NCBI GenBank assembly: GCA_900754075.1
Contig: CAAEBN010000060.1
Coordinates: 1-8,237, forward strand
DNA: 8,237 bases
From: an uncultured Collinsella sp.
Lineage (GTDB): Bacteria > Actinomycetota > Coriobacteriia > Coriobacteriales > Coriobacteriaceae
Direction of reading: 5' to 3'
Of this stretch, positions 1 through 7,037 are shown piece by piece. A model generated the notes under the pieces. That model saw only the letters and a list, made by a program, of their open reading frames with translations. It made no database searches and was not told where the DNA came from. The position numbers and the translations under genes are program-made. Numbering within the stretch: the stretch's first letter is position 1; each line of letters opens with the position of its first letter.

Positions 1-1784
1 GCGCGGGCAGCATCGATCGCGGCATCGGCAGCCTGCTGGGCAGCGGAGACCTTCGCATCGGACGCGGCAACGGTATCGGCGAGCTTCTGCTCCGCCTCGG
101 CCGCAGCGGCGTCGGCCGCCTCGGCCGCGGCACGGGCATCACGCTCGGCCGTCAGCTGCACTTCCTCAATCTGCAGCTCGGCGGCGTCCAGTTTGGCATG
201 CAGTGCAGCCGCCTCCTTGGCAGAGGCCTCACGCACGGCGGCAAGCTCGGCCGCAGCAGCATCCTTGGCGGCCTGCAGCTCGGCAGCATCGGCAGCCGTC
301 TTGGCGGCCAGGGCCGCAGCAGCATCGCTCTTAACCTGCGCGACCTGAGCGGCAGCGGCCTGCTCGGCGGCAGCAACCTTGGCGTCGGCATCGGAGCGAG
401 CGGCCGCGACCTCGGCATCGGCCTCGGCGCGCATCTGCGCCAGCTGCGCCGCCGCGGTCTCACGCGCCTCTGCTGCAGCATCCTCGGCAGCTTTCTTGCC
501 CGCCTCGACATCCTCCAGCGAACCCTGCAGCTCCTCAACATCAGCCTCGGCCATCTGAGCGCGCTGCGTCAACGCCAGTTCGCGCGTCTTTGCCTCGTCC
601 AGCTCGTCGGCCAGGTCGTCGCGCTCGTCGGTCAGCGCATGGGCCTGAACCTTCCAAGACTTGACCTGCCCCTGCAGCTCCTCAATCTGCTCACGGGCCT
701 CGGCCAGCGCCTGCTCGGCGTCGAGCTGAGCTTGCGTGACCTCCTCCACAAACACGCGACGGACCTCAACGTCGGGCAGGTCGGGACTATCGACCTGCAC
801 CTCTTTAATCTCTTTAATAAACTTGGGCGCCACCGGCTCGGGATGCACGCTCTCGAGCTCCTGCAGATTGCGCTCGTCGTCGGTCAGGCTCTTAAAGACG
901 GTGTAGTTGTTGATGAGGTTGGTGTACATCTGCACCATGTACTCGTCATCGAACGCCAGCGCCTGCTGCTGCACGTCGATGTTGTAGCCCACCTTGTCGT
1001 AGCGCTCCATAAACTGCCACAGCTGATAGCACTTGCGGTAGTTGGGGTCCTTCATGATGAGGTTGGTGCGCTGGATGGGGCTGCGGACCGCGCTGCAGCC
1101 GTTCATGATCTGGCAGAACGACGCGCCGCGCAGCGCCATGACCAGGCGGCGCACGCGGTCGATGCGCATAAAGACGTCCATGTTGTCGGCGTCGTTCTCG
1201 GCAAAACTCTGACGGTTTTTGACCGTCATCTCGACGTTGTACTCGATCTCTTCGTACGCGTCGTCGATCTTGCTGTGCATCTTAAAGCGGTTGCGGATCT
1301 CGTTGCCCGTCGACCAAAAGATCACGTCGGTACGCTTGTCCACAAACGTCAGCAGGCGCTGAATCAGGTGATAGATAAAGCGGTTCTCGTACAGGTCGTA
1401 GGTCTCGACGGTGTTGACGTTGAGGATGCGCGTGGGGTGGACGCTGCCATCGTCGCTCGGCGCCAGGAACTGCGTGTTCTGGCTCAGATGACGGACGCTG
1501 TCGGCGCTGATCTTTTTGGCGAGCGAGACCGGCACCACCTCTTCCTCGGTGGTGATGAAGCGGCGCGGCTTTTCGATGATGGTGTTGATGGCGTCGAGCG
1601 AGTCCTCGATCATGCTGATCCACTCCTCGTCCACCACCTTGACGAGCTCCTCGCGCTGCTGCTCGATCGTGGTGCCCGAGGCCTGCGCCATCTCAAACAG
1701 ATAGCGGAAGTAGCGGCTGTCCTCCTGGATGGGCTCCATCTGCTCGGAGAAGCTGGTATAGAGGTCCTGAATGGTCTCGGACAT
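1..1784 (-). CDS. McrC-like DUF2357 protein with long hendecad coiled coil (3' end outside window)
   Basis: The frame is open from ATG 1784 to the window edge (594 codons visible, no stop), so the C terminus is missing. The start is chosen because GGAG lies 6 bp upstream (1791-1794); an in-frame ATG at 1796 has no such site. Residues ~1-340 look like a DUF2357 domain: D130-L-Y-E-N-R-F136 matches the ENRF-type core, and an aromatic helix follows near residues 247-262 (DPNYRKCYQLWQFM). In known McrC proteins DUF2357 stimulates the McrB motor and is followed by a PD-(D/E)XK nuclease. Here residues ~345 onward are instead a charged coiled coil, then Ala-rich 11-residue repeats; no nuclease is seen in the visible part. 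There is no signal peptide or membrane segment, so it is probably cytoplasmic. It follows the McrB-like gene after 109 bp, supporting a McrB/McrC-like partnership. I am confident of the gene, moderately of DUF2357, and not of the function. Confidence 0.75.
   Translation of the reverse strand, partial: MSETIQDLYTSFSEQMEPIQEDSRYFRYLFEMAQASGTTIEQQREELVKVVDEEWISMIEDSLDAINTIIEKPRRFITTEEEVVPVSLAKKISADSVRHLSQNTQFLAPSDDGSVHPTRILNVNTVETYDLYENRFIYHLIQRLLTFVDKRTDVIFWSTGNEIRNRFKMHSKIDDAYEEIEYNVEMTVKNRQSFAENDADNMDVFMRIDRVRRLVMALRGASFCQIMNGCSAVRSPIQRTNLIMKDPNYRKCYQLWQFMERYDKVGYNIDVQQQALAFDDEYMVQMYTNLINNYTVFKSLTDDERNLQELESVHPEPVAPKFIKEIKEVQVDSPDLPDVEVRRVFVEEVTQAQLDAEQALAEAREQIEELQGQVKSWKVQAHALTDERDDLADELDEAKTRELALTQRAQMAEADVEELQGSLEDVEAGKKAAEDAAAEARETAAAQLAQMRAEADAEVAAARSDADAKVAAAEQAAAAQVAQVKSDAAAALAAKTAADAAELQAAKDAAAAELAAVREASAKEAAALHAKLDAAELQIEEVQLTAERDARAAAEAADAAAAEAEQKLADTVAASDAKVSAAQQAADAAIDAAR
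186..482 (-). repeat. Nine consecutive 11-residue (hendecad) units in the DUF2357 protein
   Basis: Residues 435-533 can be cut into nine ungapped 11-mers, for example AQLAQMRAEAD, AEVAAARSDAD, AKVAAAEQAAA, AQVAQVKSDAA, AELQAAKDAAA and AELAAVREASA. Each usually begins with Ala, has V or L at position 3, a small or hydrophobic residue at position 6, and Ala at position 10 or 11. The DNA is not strictly repeated, so this is a protein-level periodicity. Hendecads give straight or right-handed coiled coils, or amphipathic helices. A similar but less regular pattern continues to the left edge of the window. Confidence 0.7.
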
Positions 1785-1815
1785 GGGTTGCTCCATAGGT
1801 TGGATCGATCGGGAA

Positions 1816-1871
1816 GGGGCGTGGCGACATCACGTATGGCAAACGCTACCGATTGTCTTGTCCCACGCCCC
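1816..1871. repeat. Inverted repeat (intercistronic hairpin) between AAA+ and DUF2357 genes
   Basis: GGGGCGTGG at 1816-1824 is exactly complementary to CCACGCCCC at 1863-1871. With one bulged base (C1825) the stem extends by four more pairs (GACA 1826-1829 with TGTC 1859-1862), leaving a loop of about 29 nt. It fills most of the 109-bp gap between the AAA+ stop codon and the DUF2357 start. No U-tract follows on the minus strand, so a classical intrinsic terminator is unlikely. An mRNA-stabilising, processing or attenuating hairpin is more plausible. Confidence 0.6.
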
Positions 1872-1893
1872 GCGCTTGCACGCGCTCACGGCA

Positions 1894-3588
1894 TTAGTAG
1901 AAGTTCTGGATCCGCTGCAGGTACATGACGGAATCGGGCAGGCCGCCCTCGCCAAAGGTCTTCTCGATGTACTCGATCAGGCCCTTCATCTCGTCGCGCA
2001 CAAAGCTCACGTTCATGGATTCAAACTTCTTGAGCACCTTGCGGGCGATGATGTAGTCCATACCGCCCAGCTCGGTGCCGCCGCACGCCACGTACACGGG
2101 GATAAAGTCGTACATCTGCTTGATGATACGGTTACCAAAGGCCAGCTTAAAGCGGGTCTGCAGGTACTGGTCCAGCTTGTGCATCTTCTCGAGCAGCTCG
2201 TCATCGATCACGTACTCGACCTTTGCCTTCTGGAACAGATACTGCAGATGCTCGGCCGTCACGTGCACGCGCTCGTGCGGTTCGCACTCAAACGCATCGG
2301 CGCGCTCGTTGAGCTCGATGGGGATCGCGCGGTCGTACACCTTGTCCGTGATGGTAAAGGTGGAGTCGTCGTTGTTGGCCGTGCCAATGAACCACAGGCT
2401 GTCGGGGATGGTGAGCTTGCCGTCGTGCAGACCCTTGGGGTCGGCGGCCCACTGGGTGGGGACCAGGTCGAGCACCCACTCGTCGTGACTGGGCATCTCG
2501 AGCACCGACAGGATCTCGGCAAAGTAGTACTCCACGCGAGCGAGGTTCATCTCGTCGAGAACGATCATGGACGGGTCCTGGCGAAGGCCGGCCTCGTACA
2601 CGGCGCGGAGGAACTCGGTCTCGTTAAAGCGCTTGGAGAACTCGTTAAAGTAGCCCAGCACCTCGGTGCGATCGCGAAAACTCGGCTGCACCGACACGAT
2701 GGTCGCGGGGTTGTCCAAGTAGCGGCTAAAGCTGTAGGGCAGCGAGGTCTTACCAGTACCCGAGATGCCCTCCAGGATCAGCAGCTTGGAAGCGGCCATG
2801 CCGGCCACAAAGCGGCGGATGATCTCGGGCGTGTAGTAGAGCTTCATCTGGCTGCAGGCGAACGCGCGGAAGCTGTCGACAAAGTCCTCCAGCGAGATGG
2901 CATCGTCGTAGACCGGCGATTCCCAGTCGCGGTACTTGAGGTCCACGAGCGACAGCTTGGGAAAGCGATTGGCCTGGGCGATTTCTTTTTCCTCGGCAAG
3001 GGTCTTGGCCTCGACGGTGGCCTTGGCCATGGCGGCCGCGGCATCCTTGACGCCCTCGCCATCGAGCGCGAGCGACGCGTTACCCGACATGACGGCCGTC
3101 GCCGCGGCGCCCTCGCCCGCAGCCGCACCCGCGGCGGCGCCCACCACGTTGCCCACCGTGGGCAGATGGTCGTCGGCAAGAGCCGAGGCGCCCACGTACG
3201 GAATCTGCTTGGTGCCGCCCATGGCGTTGACCTTAAGCGCCAGCAACTTGTTCTTCTCGTCCATGAGGTCGAGCACCTGCTTGTTCAGGCGACCGATCTC
3301 GCGGTAGAGCGCCTTGTTGGACGTGTCGTCGCGATGCAGGCGGCGGTTGATGCGGTAGCGGTGGACCAGAATGGCCACGATCAGCACGGGGACCGCGATG
3401 ACCATGGCAAACAGAATAACCGCGCCGATCTTGCCCACGATGTCGAACGTGGTGAAGTAGGTCATAAAGATGTTGAAGTACTCAACCCAGCCAAATACCA
3501 GCAGGTTAAGGATAGAGCTCACGACGGCAACGACGTTGTAGACGACCTTTGCCAGCAGCTCCCAGGCAAATCCCAGAAACTCACTCAC
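1894..3588 (-). CDS. Membrane-anchored McrB-like AAA+ ATPase
   Basis: 564 residues from a GTG start, chosen because AGGAAGG (3597-3603) sits 8 bp upstream and the start overlaps the peptidase stop by 8 bp. Two hydrophobic helices at ~17-37 and ~53-76 are followed by the basic stretch HRYRINRR, putting the rest in the cytoplasm. A short coil (~90-118) and an Ala/Gly-rich linker (~148-205) lead to an AAA+ module of the AAA_5/McrB type. Walker A is G274-ISGTG-K280-T281, Walker B is MIVLDEMN (341-348) followed by LARVEYYF, and sensor 1 lies in GTANNDDST (402-410), with Arg420 just after it. The LDEMNLARVE-YF signature is typical of McrB relatives. McrB proteins usually carry a DNA-reading N-terminal domain; this one has membrane helices instead. 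It probably hydrolyses nucleotide to drive remodelling at the inner membrane with the DUF2357 protein. The substrate is unknown. Confidence 0.88.
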   Translation of the reverse strand: MSEFLGFAWELLAKVVYNVVAVVSSILNLLVFGWVEYFNIFMTYFTTFDIVGKIGAVILFAMVIAVPVLIVAILVHRYRINRRLHRDDTSNKALYREIGRLNKQVLDLMDEKNKLLALKVNAMGGTKQIPYVGASALADDHLPTVGNVVGAAAGAAAGEGAAATAVMSGNASLALDGEGVKDAAAAMAKATVEAKTLAEEKEIAQANRFPKLSLVDLKYRDWESPVYDDAISLEDFVDSFRAFACSQMKLYYTPEIIRRFVAGMAASKLLILEGISGTGKTSLPYSFSRYLDNPATIVSVQPSFRDRTEVLGYFNEFSKRFNETEFLRAVYEAGLRQDPSMIVLDEMNLARVEYYFAEILSVLEMPSHDEWVLDLVPTQWAADPKGLHDGKLTIPDSLWFIGTANNDDSTFTITDKVYDRAIPIELNERADAFECEPHERVHVTAEHLQYLFQKAKVEYVIDDELLEKMHKLDQYLQTRFKLAFGNRIIKQMYDFIPVYVACGGTELGGMDYIIARKVLKKFESMNVSFVRDEMKGLIEYIEKTFGEGGLPDSVMYLQRIQNFY

Positions 3589-4330
3589 CGTCGGTACCTT
3601 CCTGCTTGGTCGCGTTCATCGCCGCCTCGGCCTCGGCCTTCAGACGACGGGCTTCCTCGAGCTTGGCCTCGGCCTGGGCGAGCTGCTCGGCGGCGTTATC
3701 GGCGGTGACGGTGGCGGCAGCGCCCTTGCCCTCGGCATCCACGATGGCAGCCGCGGCGGCCAGGCGGTCCTCCTCGGCCATGGCGCGCTTAAGGTTCATG
3801 CCCACCACGATAAGGTGATACACCTGGTAGATAAAGAACAGCAGCATGGGCAGCACGATCACGATGAGGAAGCCCATGGAGCTGGACAGGAAGTCCATGA
3901 CCTTGCCCATCTGCGGCAACGCGAACAGGTACTTGCCCACGATGTCGCCGTCACTGATGATGTGCGTATCGGCCACGTCGTTGTTGTCGCCCTTGGTGGT
4001 AAAGCTGCGCATGCCGTTGACCTCGTCGATGGCGGCGATACGGTGCGTGTTGAGCGCGTACTCGTTGTCGATGATGGTGTGGAACGTCACGATGTCGCCC
4101 ACCTCGAGCTTGGAGGTGTCGCACTTTTGGATGATGATGAGGTCGCCCTTGTTAAACGTAGGCGCCATGGAGTCGGACTGCACGGCGAGCGGGGTGAAGC
4201 CGGCGATGTCGGAGACGCTGCCGTCCTCGCGCGTGGCGAGCGTGGTAAACGCATACAGGGCCGCCACCAGGATGATGATCCACATGACGACGCTCAGCGC
4301 GATGGATGCGACTTTTTTAACAGATTGCAT
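3581..4330 (-). CDS. sipW: SipW/ER-type signal peptidase I with cytoplasmic coiled-coil tail
   Basis: 249 residues. A membrane helix at ~7-28 is followed by an extracytoplasmic catalytic domain and a second helix at ~152-176. The nucleophile is Ser54 in QSDSMAPT. NTHRI (94-98) supplies His96 where bacterial Lys-type peptidases have lysine, which marks the Ser/His archaeal/ER (SipW) class. KGDNND (113-118) is the conserved Asp box. Members cleave signal anchors of TasA/camelysin-like secreted proteins. The four genes immediately upstream encode just such precursors, so they are probably its substrates. Basic residues K181-R182 after the second helix place the tail (~183-245) in the cytoplasm. 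The tail is Ala/Glu-rich and predicted helical, and is an unusual extension for this family. The start at ATG 4330 has AAGGGA 4 bp upstream. The gene overlaps the AAA+ gene by 8 bp, implying coordinated production. Confidence 0.92.
   Translation of the reverse strand: MQSVKKVASIALSVVMWIIILVAALYAFTTLATREDGSVSDIAGFTPLAVQSDSMAPTFNKGDLIIIQKCDTSKLEVGDIVTFHTIIDNEYALNTHRIAAIDEVNGMRSFTTKGDNNDVADTHIISDGDIVGKYLFALPQMGKVMDFLSSSMGFLIVIVLPMLLFFIYQVYHLIVVGMNLKRAMAEEDRLAAAAAIVDAEGKGAAATVTADNAAEQLAQAEAKLEEARRLKAEAEAAMNATKQEGTDGE
3597..3603 (-). promoter_or_regulatory. Ribosome binding site that fixes the GTG start of the AAA+ gene
   Basis: AGGAAGG on the minus strand, 8 bp before GTG 3586-3588, lies inside the last codons of the signal peptidase gene. 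It supports the GTG start and translational coupling of peptidase and ATPase. Confidence 0.65.
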
Positions 4331-4365
4331 GATGTCCCTTACTACCGTGTCTGACTAGGTCGTGT

Positions 4366-4381
4366 GCGGCCGGGCGGCCGC
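4366..4381. repeat. Perfect GC hairpin in the gap before the signal peptidase gene
   Basis: GCGGCC (4366-4371) pairs with GGCCGC (4376-4381) around the loop GGGC. It lies in the 60-bp gap between the fourth substrate gene and the signal peptidase. No run of U follows on the minus strand, so full termination is unlikely. It may be an attenuator or mRNA-end stabiliser that sets a substrate-to-enzyme ratio, or just a GC-rich palindrome. Confidence 0.45.
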
Positions 4382-4390
4382 CGTGCGTAT

Positions 4391-5188
4391 CTACTGTTCC
4401 TCGATGCCCTCAAAGCGCATCGAAACCGAATAGTTAGCTCCCTTTAGCATATTAGTGCAATTTGGGTCCGTTCCCTCGAGCCATATGCGAACGGTTACCG
4501 GCTTATCCGTATCTTTTATCAGGTCGAACATGTCGCTGGCCGCGGTGGCCGTACCCGAGTCGAGCCCAAAGACCGTGGCCGCGCCGGACGAGCCCCCGCC
4601 CCCATTGGGGTTGTAAACCCAAGTGTGGCCGTCGGCGGTAAAGCTCATGCGCATGGCGCTGGCCATGCCCTGCGTGTCGGAGCTAAACCGCGTGCCGGAT
4701 GCGCCGTTGTCGCCGTCCTGGCCGGTTAGGCGCACGCGCAGGTCCGTGCTGCTCATAAAGTGCAGCGTGAACTCCAGGTAGGCGCCGGTGGCGAGGTCGA
4801 CGGTGGAACCGTCTTCGAAGGTGAAGGTCTGGTAGTCGCTCGTGGTGACAGGTTTGAGCTTGGAAGCATCGATGTCCACGCCCTTTTCACTGGCGATACG
4901 CGCCGAGATCTGGTCGAAGCCCAGGCTGTGGACGTACTCGTCGAACGTGGCATGCTCGTCCAGGTCAAAGCGCAGCGAGCCGTCGGCGTTGGCGTCGATC
5001 ATGAGCATGCGGGTCTTGGCGCTATCGGCGATGGAGAACCAGGCGAACGTTGCAATGGCTATCGCCACCAGCGCAAACAGCACCAGCACCACGGTGGTGG
5101 TGAGCTTGCGGCGCAGGTCGGTGTCGGCGGGGGCGTTGGGCTTGCCGGTGGCGGGTGTGCAGTTGGCGGTGGGCTGCTTACGCGTCAT
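4391..5188 (-). CDS. Exported SipW-dependent surface protein, paralogue 4
   Basis: 265 residues. A ~29-residue basic N region (…LRRK) precedes a hydrophobic helix (~31-51) ending in TFAWFS, a SipW-type signal anchor; cleavage is predicted after Ala49. The ectodomain carries the three motifs shared by all four paralogues: LKPVTT (111-116), a strand with A178-M-R-M around Arg180, and a C-terminal RIWLEGTDPNC (234-244) followed by an alternating β-like tail ending MRFEGIEEQ. A Gly/Ser-rich loop (~196-202) is particular to this copy. It is the most diverged of the four. Its ATG lies 2 bp after the stop of the preceding gene, whose terminal GGTGAG probably serves as ribosome binding site. It probably reaches the cell surface after cleavage by the adjacent peptidase. 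A TasA/camelysin-like fibre or pseudopilin role is possible but unproven. Confidence 0.85.
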   Translation of the reverse strand: MTRKQPTANCTPATGKPNAPADTDLRRKLTTTVVLVLFALVAIAIATFAWFSIADSAKTRMLMIDANADGSLRFDLDEHATFDEYVHSLGFDQISARIASEKGVDIDASKLKPVTTSDYQTFTFEDGSTVDLATGAYLEFTLHFMSSTDLRVRLTGQDGDNGASGTRFSSDTQGMASAMRMSFTADGHTWVYNPNGGGGSSGAATVFGLDSGTATAASDMFDLIKDTDKPVTVRIWLEGTDPNCTNMLKGANYSVSMRFEGIEEQ

Positions 5189-5190
5189 GG

Positions 5191-6177
5191 CTACTCACCG
5201 TCCAAGGTCGCAAAGAGGGCCAGGTGCAAGGTGCCCGGGTCTTGATGCAGGTAGTCGGCGCTATCGGGATCGGTGCCCTCGATGTAGTAATAGATGTCCA
5301 GGCGATAGGTCTGGCCCAGCGCCAGCGTGGCGAGCGTGTTTTGAGGGCGCCTGGCCGTTTCGCTCGTGTCCAGGGTAAAGGCGGCAGGGTCCTGCGTCAC
5401 GTTGGCACCGCAGGCGAGCTGACCGTTTTGCCAGCCCAGAAGCATGCCCTCGGTGTAGCCCGCCAGGCCCGCAGGCGCGGTCGCGGGATGCTCGCCGCGG
5501 TGGCCGCTATCGGAACTGTCGAGCTCAAAGATGTTGGCAGCGAGCACCTGGCCGCCGCTCGAGATCTTGATGCCCACGCGGGCCGCGCGCAGCAGTTCGG
5601 CATCGGCACCCTGCGGAACCAGCGACTCGGCCGGATACAGGCTCACCTTGCCCTTAACCTTGCTGGCGCCCGTGCCCGTGATGGTGGAACGCAGGTCGAT
5701 CCAGCCGTGATAGTAGGTGGAGCCATTGTCTTTTGCCTGCTCAAACACCGTGGCATCGCCGGCTGAGTTGTTTTGTGCGCAGGCGGCAAAGCCGTTGAGG
5801 TCAAAGGTCGAGACCGGGTAGAGCGTCACGGCCCCGCTCGCGGTGGAGGCCAGAGATGCATCGCCCTGCTGCGACCAGCTGCCGCGGTCGGCGTCGCCCA
5901 GCTCCAGTACCAGCTTGGACGTGTCGCTGCGCACGCTCACCGAGTTGGTGTTGACCTTCATGTTGTTGGTAAACCAGGCGTAGGTCGCGGCGCCCAGCGT
6001 GGCGGCGAGTGCCACCATAACGAGCGCGATGTAGGCACGCGCGCGACGAGCGTGGCGGCGGGCGGCGGAGTCAACGAGATGTGAGCGCTCGGCAGCGGCG
6101 CTGGAGGAGACCGCGGGGGCCGTATTCTGGGTTTTGCCCTCGCAACTATCTGCTGGCATGTGCTTCTGATCTTTCAT
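5191..6177 (-). CDS. Exported SipW-dependent surface protein, paralogue 3
   Basis: 328 residues from ATG 6177, which has AGGGGGG 8 bp upstream and lies 13 bp after the previous stop. The open frame extends further upstream to 6285, but that would overlap the preceding gene, so it is rejected. A long Ser/Ala-rich, then Arg-rich N region (1-48, with AARRHARRAR) precedes a hydrophobic helix (~49-69) ending in ATYAWFT; cleavage is predicted after Ala67. Shared motifs are LYPVST (119-124), RAARVGI (197-203) and the C-terminal IYYYIEGTDPDS (295-306). This copy has Thr and Ser where paralogues 1 and 2 have the two cysteines of EGCDxxC. It is probably processed by the adjacent signal peptidase and displayed at the surface. 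I do not recognise a named family beyond the SipW-dependent signal class. Confidence 0.88.
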   Translation of the reverse strand: MKDQKHMPADSCEGKTQNTAPAVSSSAAAERSHLVDSAARRHARRARAYIALVMVALAATLGAATYAWFTNNMKVNTNSVSVRSDTSKLVLELGDADRGSWSQQGDASLASTASGAVTLYPVSTFDLNGFAACAQNNSAGDATVFEQAKDNGSTYYHGWIDLRSTITGTGASKVKGKVSLYPAESLVPQGADAELLRAARVGIKISSGGQVLAANIFELDSSDSGHRGEHPATAPAGLAGYTEGMLLGWQNGQLACGANVTQDPAAFTLDTSETARRPQNTLATLALGQTYRLDIYYYIEGTDPDSADYLHQDPGTLHLALFATLDGE

Positions 6178-6190
6178 GTCGCACGCCCCC

Positions 6191-7027
6191 CTATGCCTTA
6201 GCCGCGGCAAAGGCAAGCTGCAGCACCACATCGCGGGCCTGGGCCTCGTCGATGCAATTGGCGTCGCAGCCTTCCATGTACACAACGTAGCGAACGCTTG
6301 CCACCTCGTTGGCGGCCAGCGTGCAGATGGGCGTGGCGCCTGCGCGCGCCGTGGGCGTGTCGCCGGTGCCGTCCATGCTGCAAGCGCTTATGGCGCGCGC
6401 AGGGTCGGAGGTGTAGGTCCAGCCCGAGGCGCCCGCTGCCACGGCCACGCCGTCTTGCGCCGTGGTGCGTCTGCTGGTAGCGCCCGCGGTGCTGCCCAGG
6501 TCGTCGCAGGTAAAGATATGCGTTTGCGTGCCCGCCTGGGTCGTGATAACCAGACCCAGGCGCAGTGCAGCCAGCAGCTGCGGGTCGCTCGTCACGCTCA
6601 TCTGGCCCTGATACAGATACACGTTGAGCGCGCTATCGCTGCCCTTGAGGTACAGCGTGCCCGAGAGAGCGCAGTCGTCCAGCTGCGCGGTGCAATCGGC
6701 GTAGTCGGTCGTGATACCCGCGGCGTTTTGGAACGTGCCGCGCCAAAAGCGGGAAAGGTCTGACGTCGAGATGGGATAGAGCGTCTTGTCGGCGGCGGAA
6801 AGCGTGGCCGTCGTGTCCCAGGGCCCGTTGGCCGAAAGGCCAATCTGCAGATCGGAGTCCTCGTCGCTTACCGTGTGCGCCACGGGCGTCACGTTGGTAT
6901 AGCGCGAGTTGCTAAACCAGGCGTAGGTGGCGGCACTCAAGGCGGCTACCAGCACCAGCATCCATGCGGCCGCGGCAACCATGCGGCGGCGCGAACCCAG
7001 GACGTCTTTGATGTTCGATGTGCTCAT
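6191..7027 (-). CDS. Exported SipW-dependent surface protein, paralogue 2
   Basis: 278 residues from ATG 7027, with AAGGGGG shortly upstream and 10 bp after the previous stop. The frame is open to 7141, but the extra stretch lies inside the preceding gene in another frame and is rejected. The basic start (GSRRR, 11-15) and hydrophobic helix (~16-38) end in ATYAWFS, a SipW-type signal anchor with cleavage predicted after Ala36. Shared motifs are LYPIST (83-88), ALRLGLV (154-160) and C-terminal VVYMEGCDANC (248-258). It is the most cysteine-rich of the four (C112, C119, C174, C216, C235, C254, C258), so disulfides are likely once it is exported. Its DNA shares a 16-nt identity with paralogue 3 at the signal site (6913-6928 and 5970-5985) and a 14-nt identity with paralogue 1 at the EGCD motif, indicating duplication. 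Confidence 0.88.
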   Translation of the reverse strand: MSTSNIKDVLGSRRRMVAAAAWMLVLVAALSAATYAWFSNSRYTNVTPVAHTVSDEDSDLQIGLSANGPWDTTATLSAADKTLYPISTSDLSRFWRGTFQNAAGITTDYADCTAQLDDCALSGTLYLKGSDSALNVYLYQGQMSVTSDPQLLAALRLGLVITTQAGTQTHIFTCDDLGSTAGATSRRTTAQDGVAVAAGASGWTYTSDPARAISACSMDGTGDTPTARAGATPICTLAANEVASVRYVVYMEGCDANCIDEAQARDVVLQLAFAAAKA

Positions 7028-7037
7028 CCCTGCCCCC

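Noticed and set aside
198..1928. Long plus-strand open frame (576 codons) opposite the DUF2357 gene
   Set aside because: It is antisense to a minus-strand frame with a clear domain, a ribosome site and coiled-coil pattern. Its translation is a low-complexity Leu/Gly/Arg then His/Val/Asp product typical of reading GC-rich genes backwards.
1894..3588. Classical McrBC type IV restriction motor
   Set aside because: There is no recognisable modified-DNA-binding N-terminal domain, no nuclease is visible in the partner, and two membrane helices and an export cassette accompany it. It remains possible if the partner gains a nuclease outside the window.
1771..3708. Long plus-strand open frame (645 codons) spanning the AAA+ gene
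   Set aside because: It runs antisense across three genes, has no recognisable motif, is rich in His/Val/Gly/Leu, and lacks a sensible start. The absence of stops reflects codon bias on the real strand.
3815..4354. Plus-strand open frames opposite the signal peptidase
   Set aside because: Both are antisense to a gene with catalytic Ser, His and Asp boxes in place; the translations are His/Asp/Val-rich shadows.
6178..6285. Upstream extension of paralogue 3 (and likewise 7028-7141 for paralogue 2)
   Set aside because: Both extensions lie inside the preceding gene in another frame, encode its conserved C-terminal motif out of frame, and lack ribosome sites. The chosen starts have strong G-rich sites.
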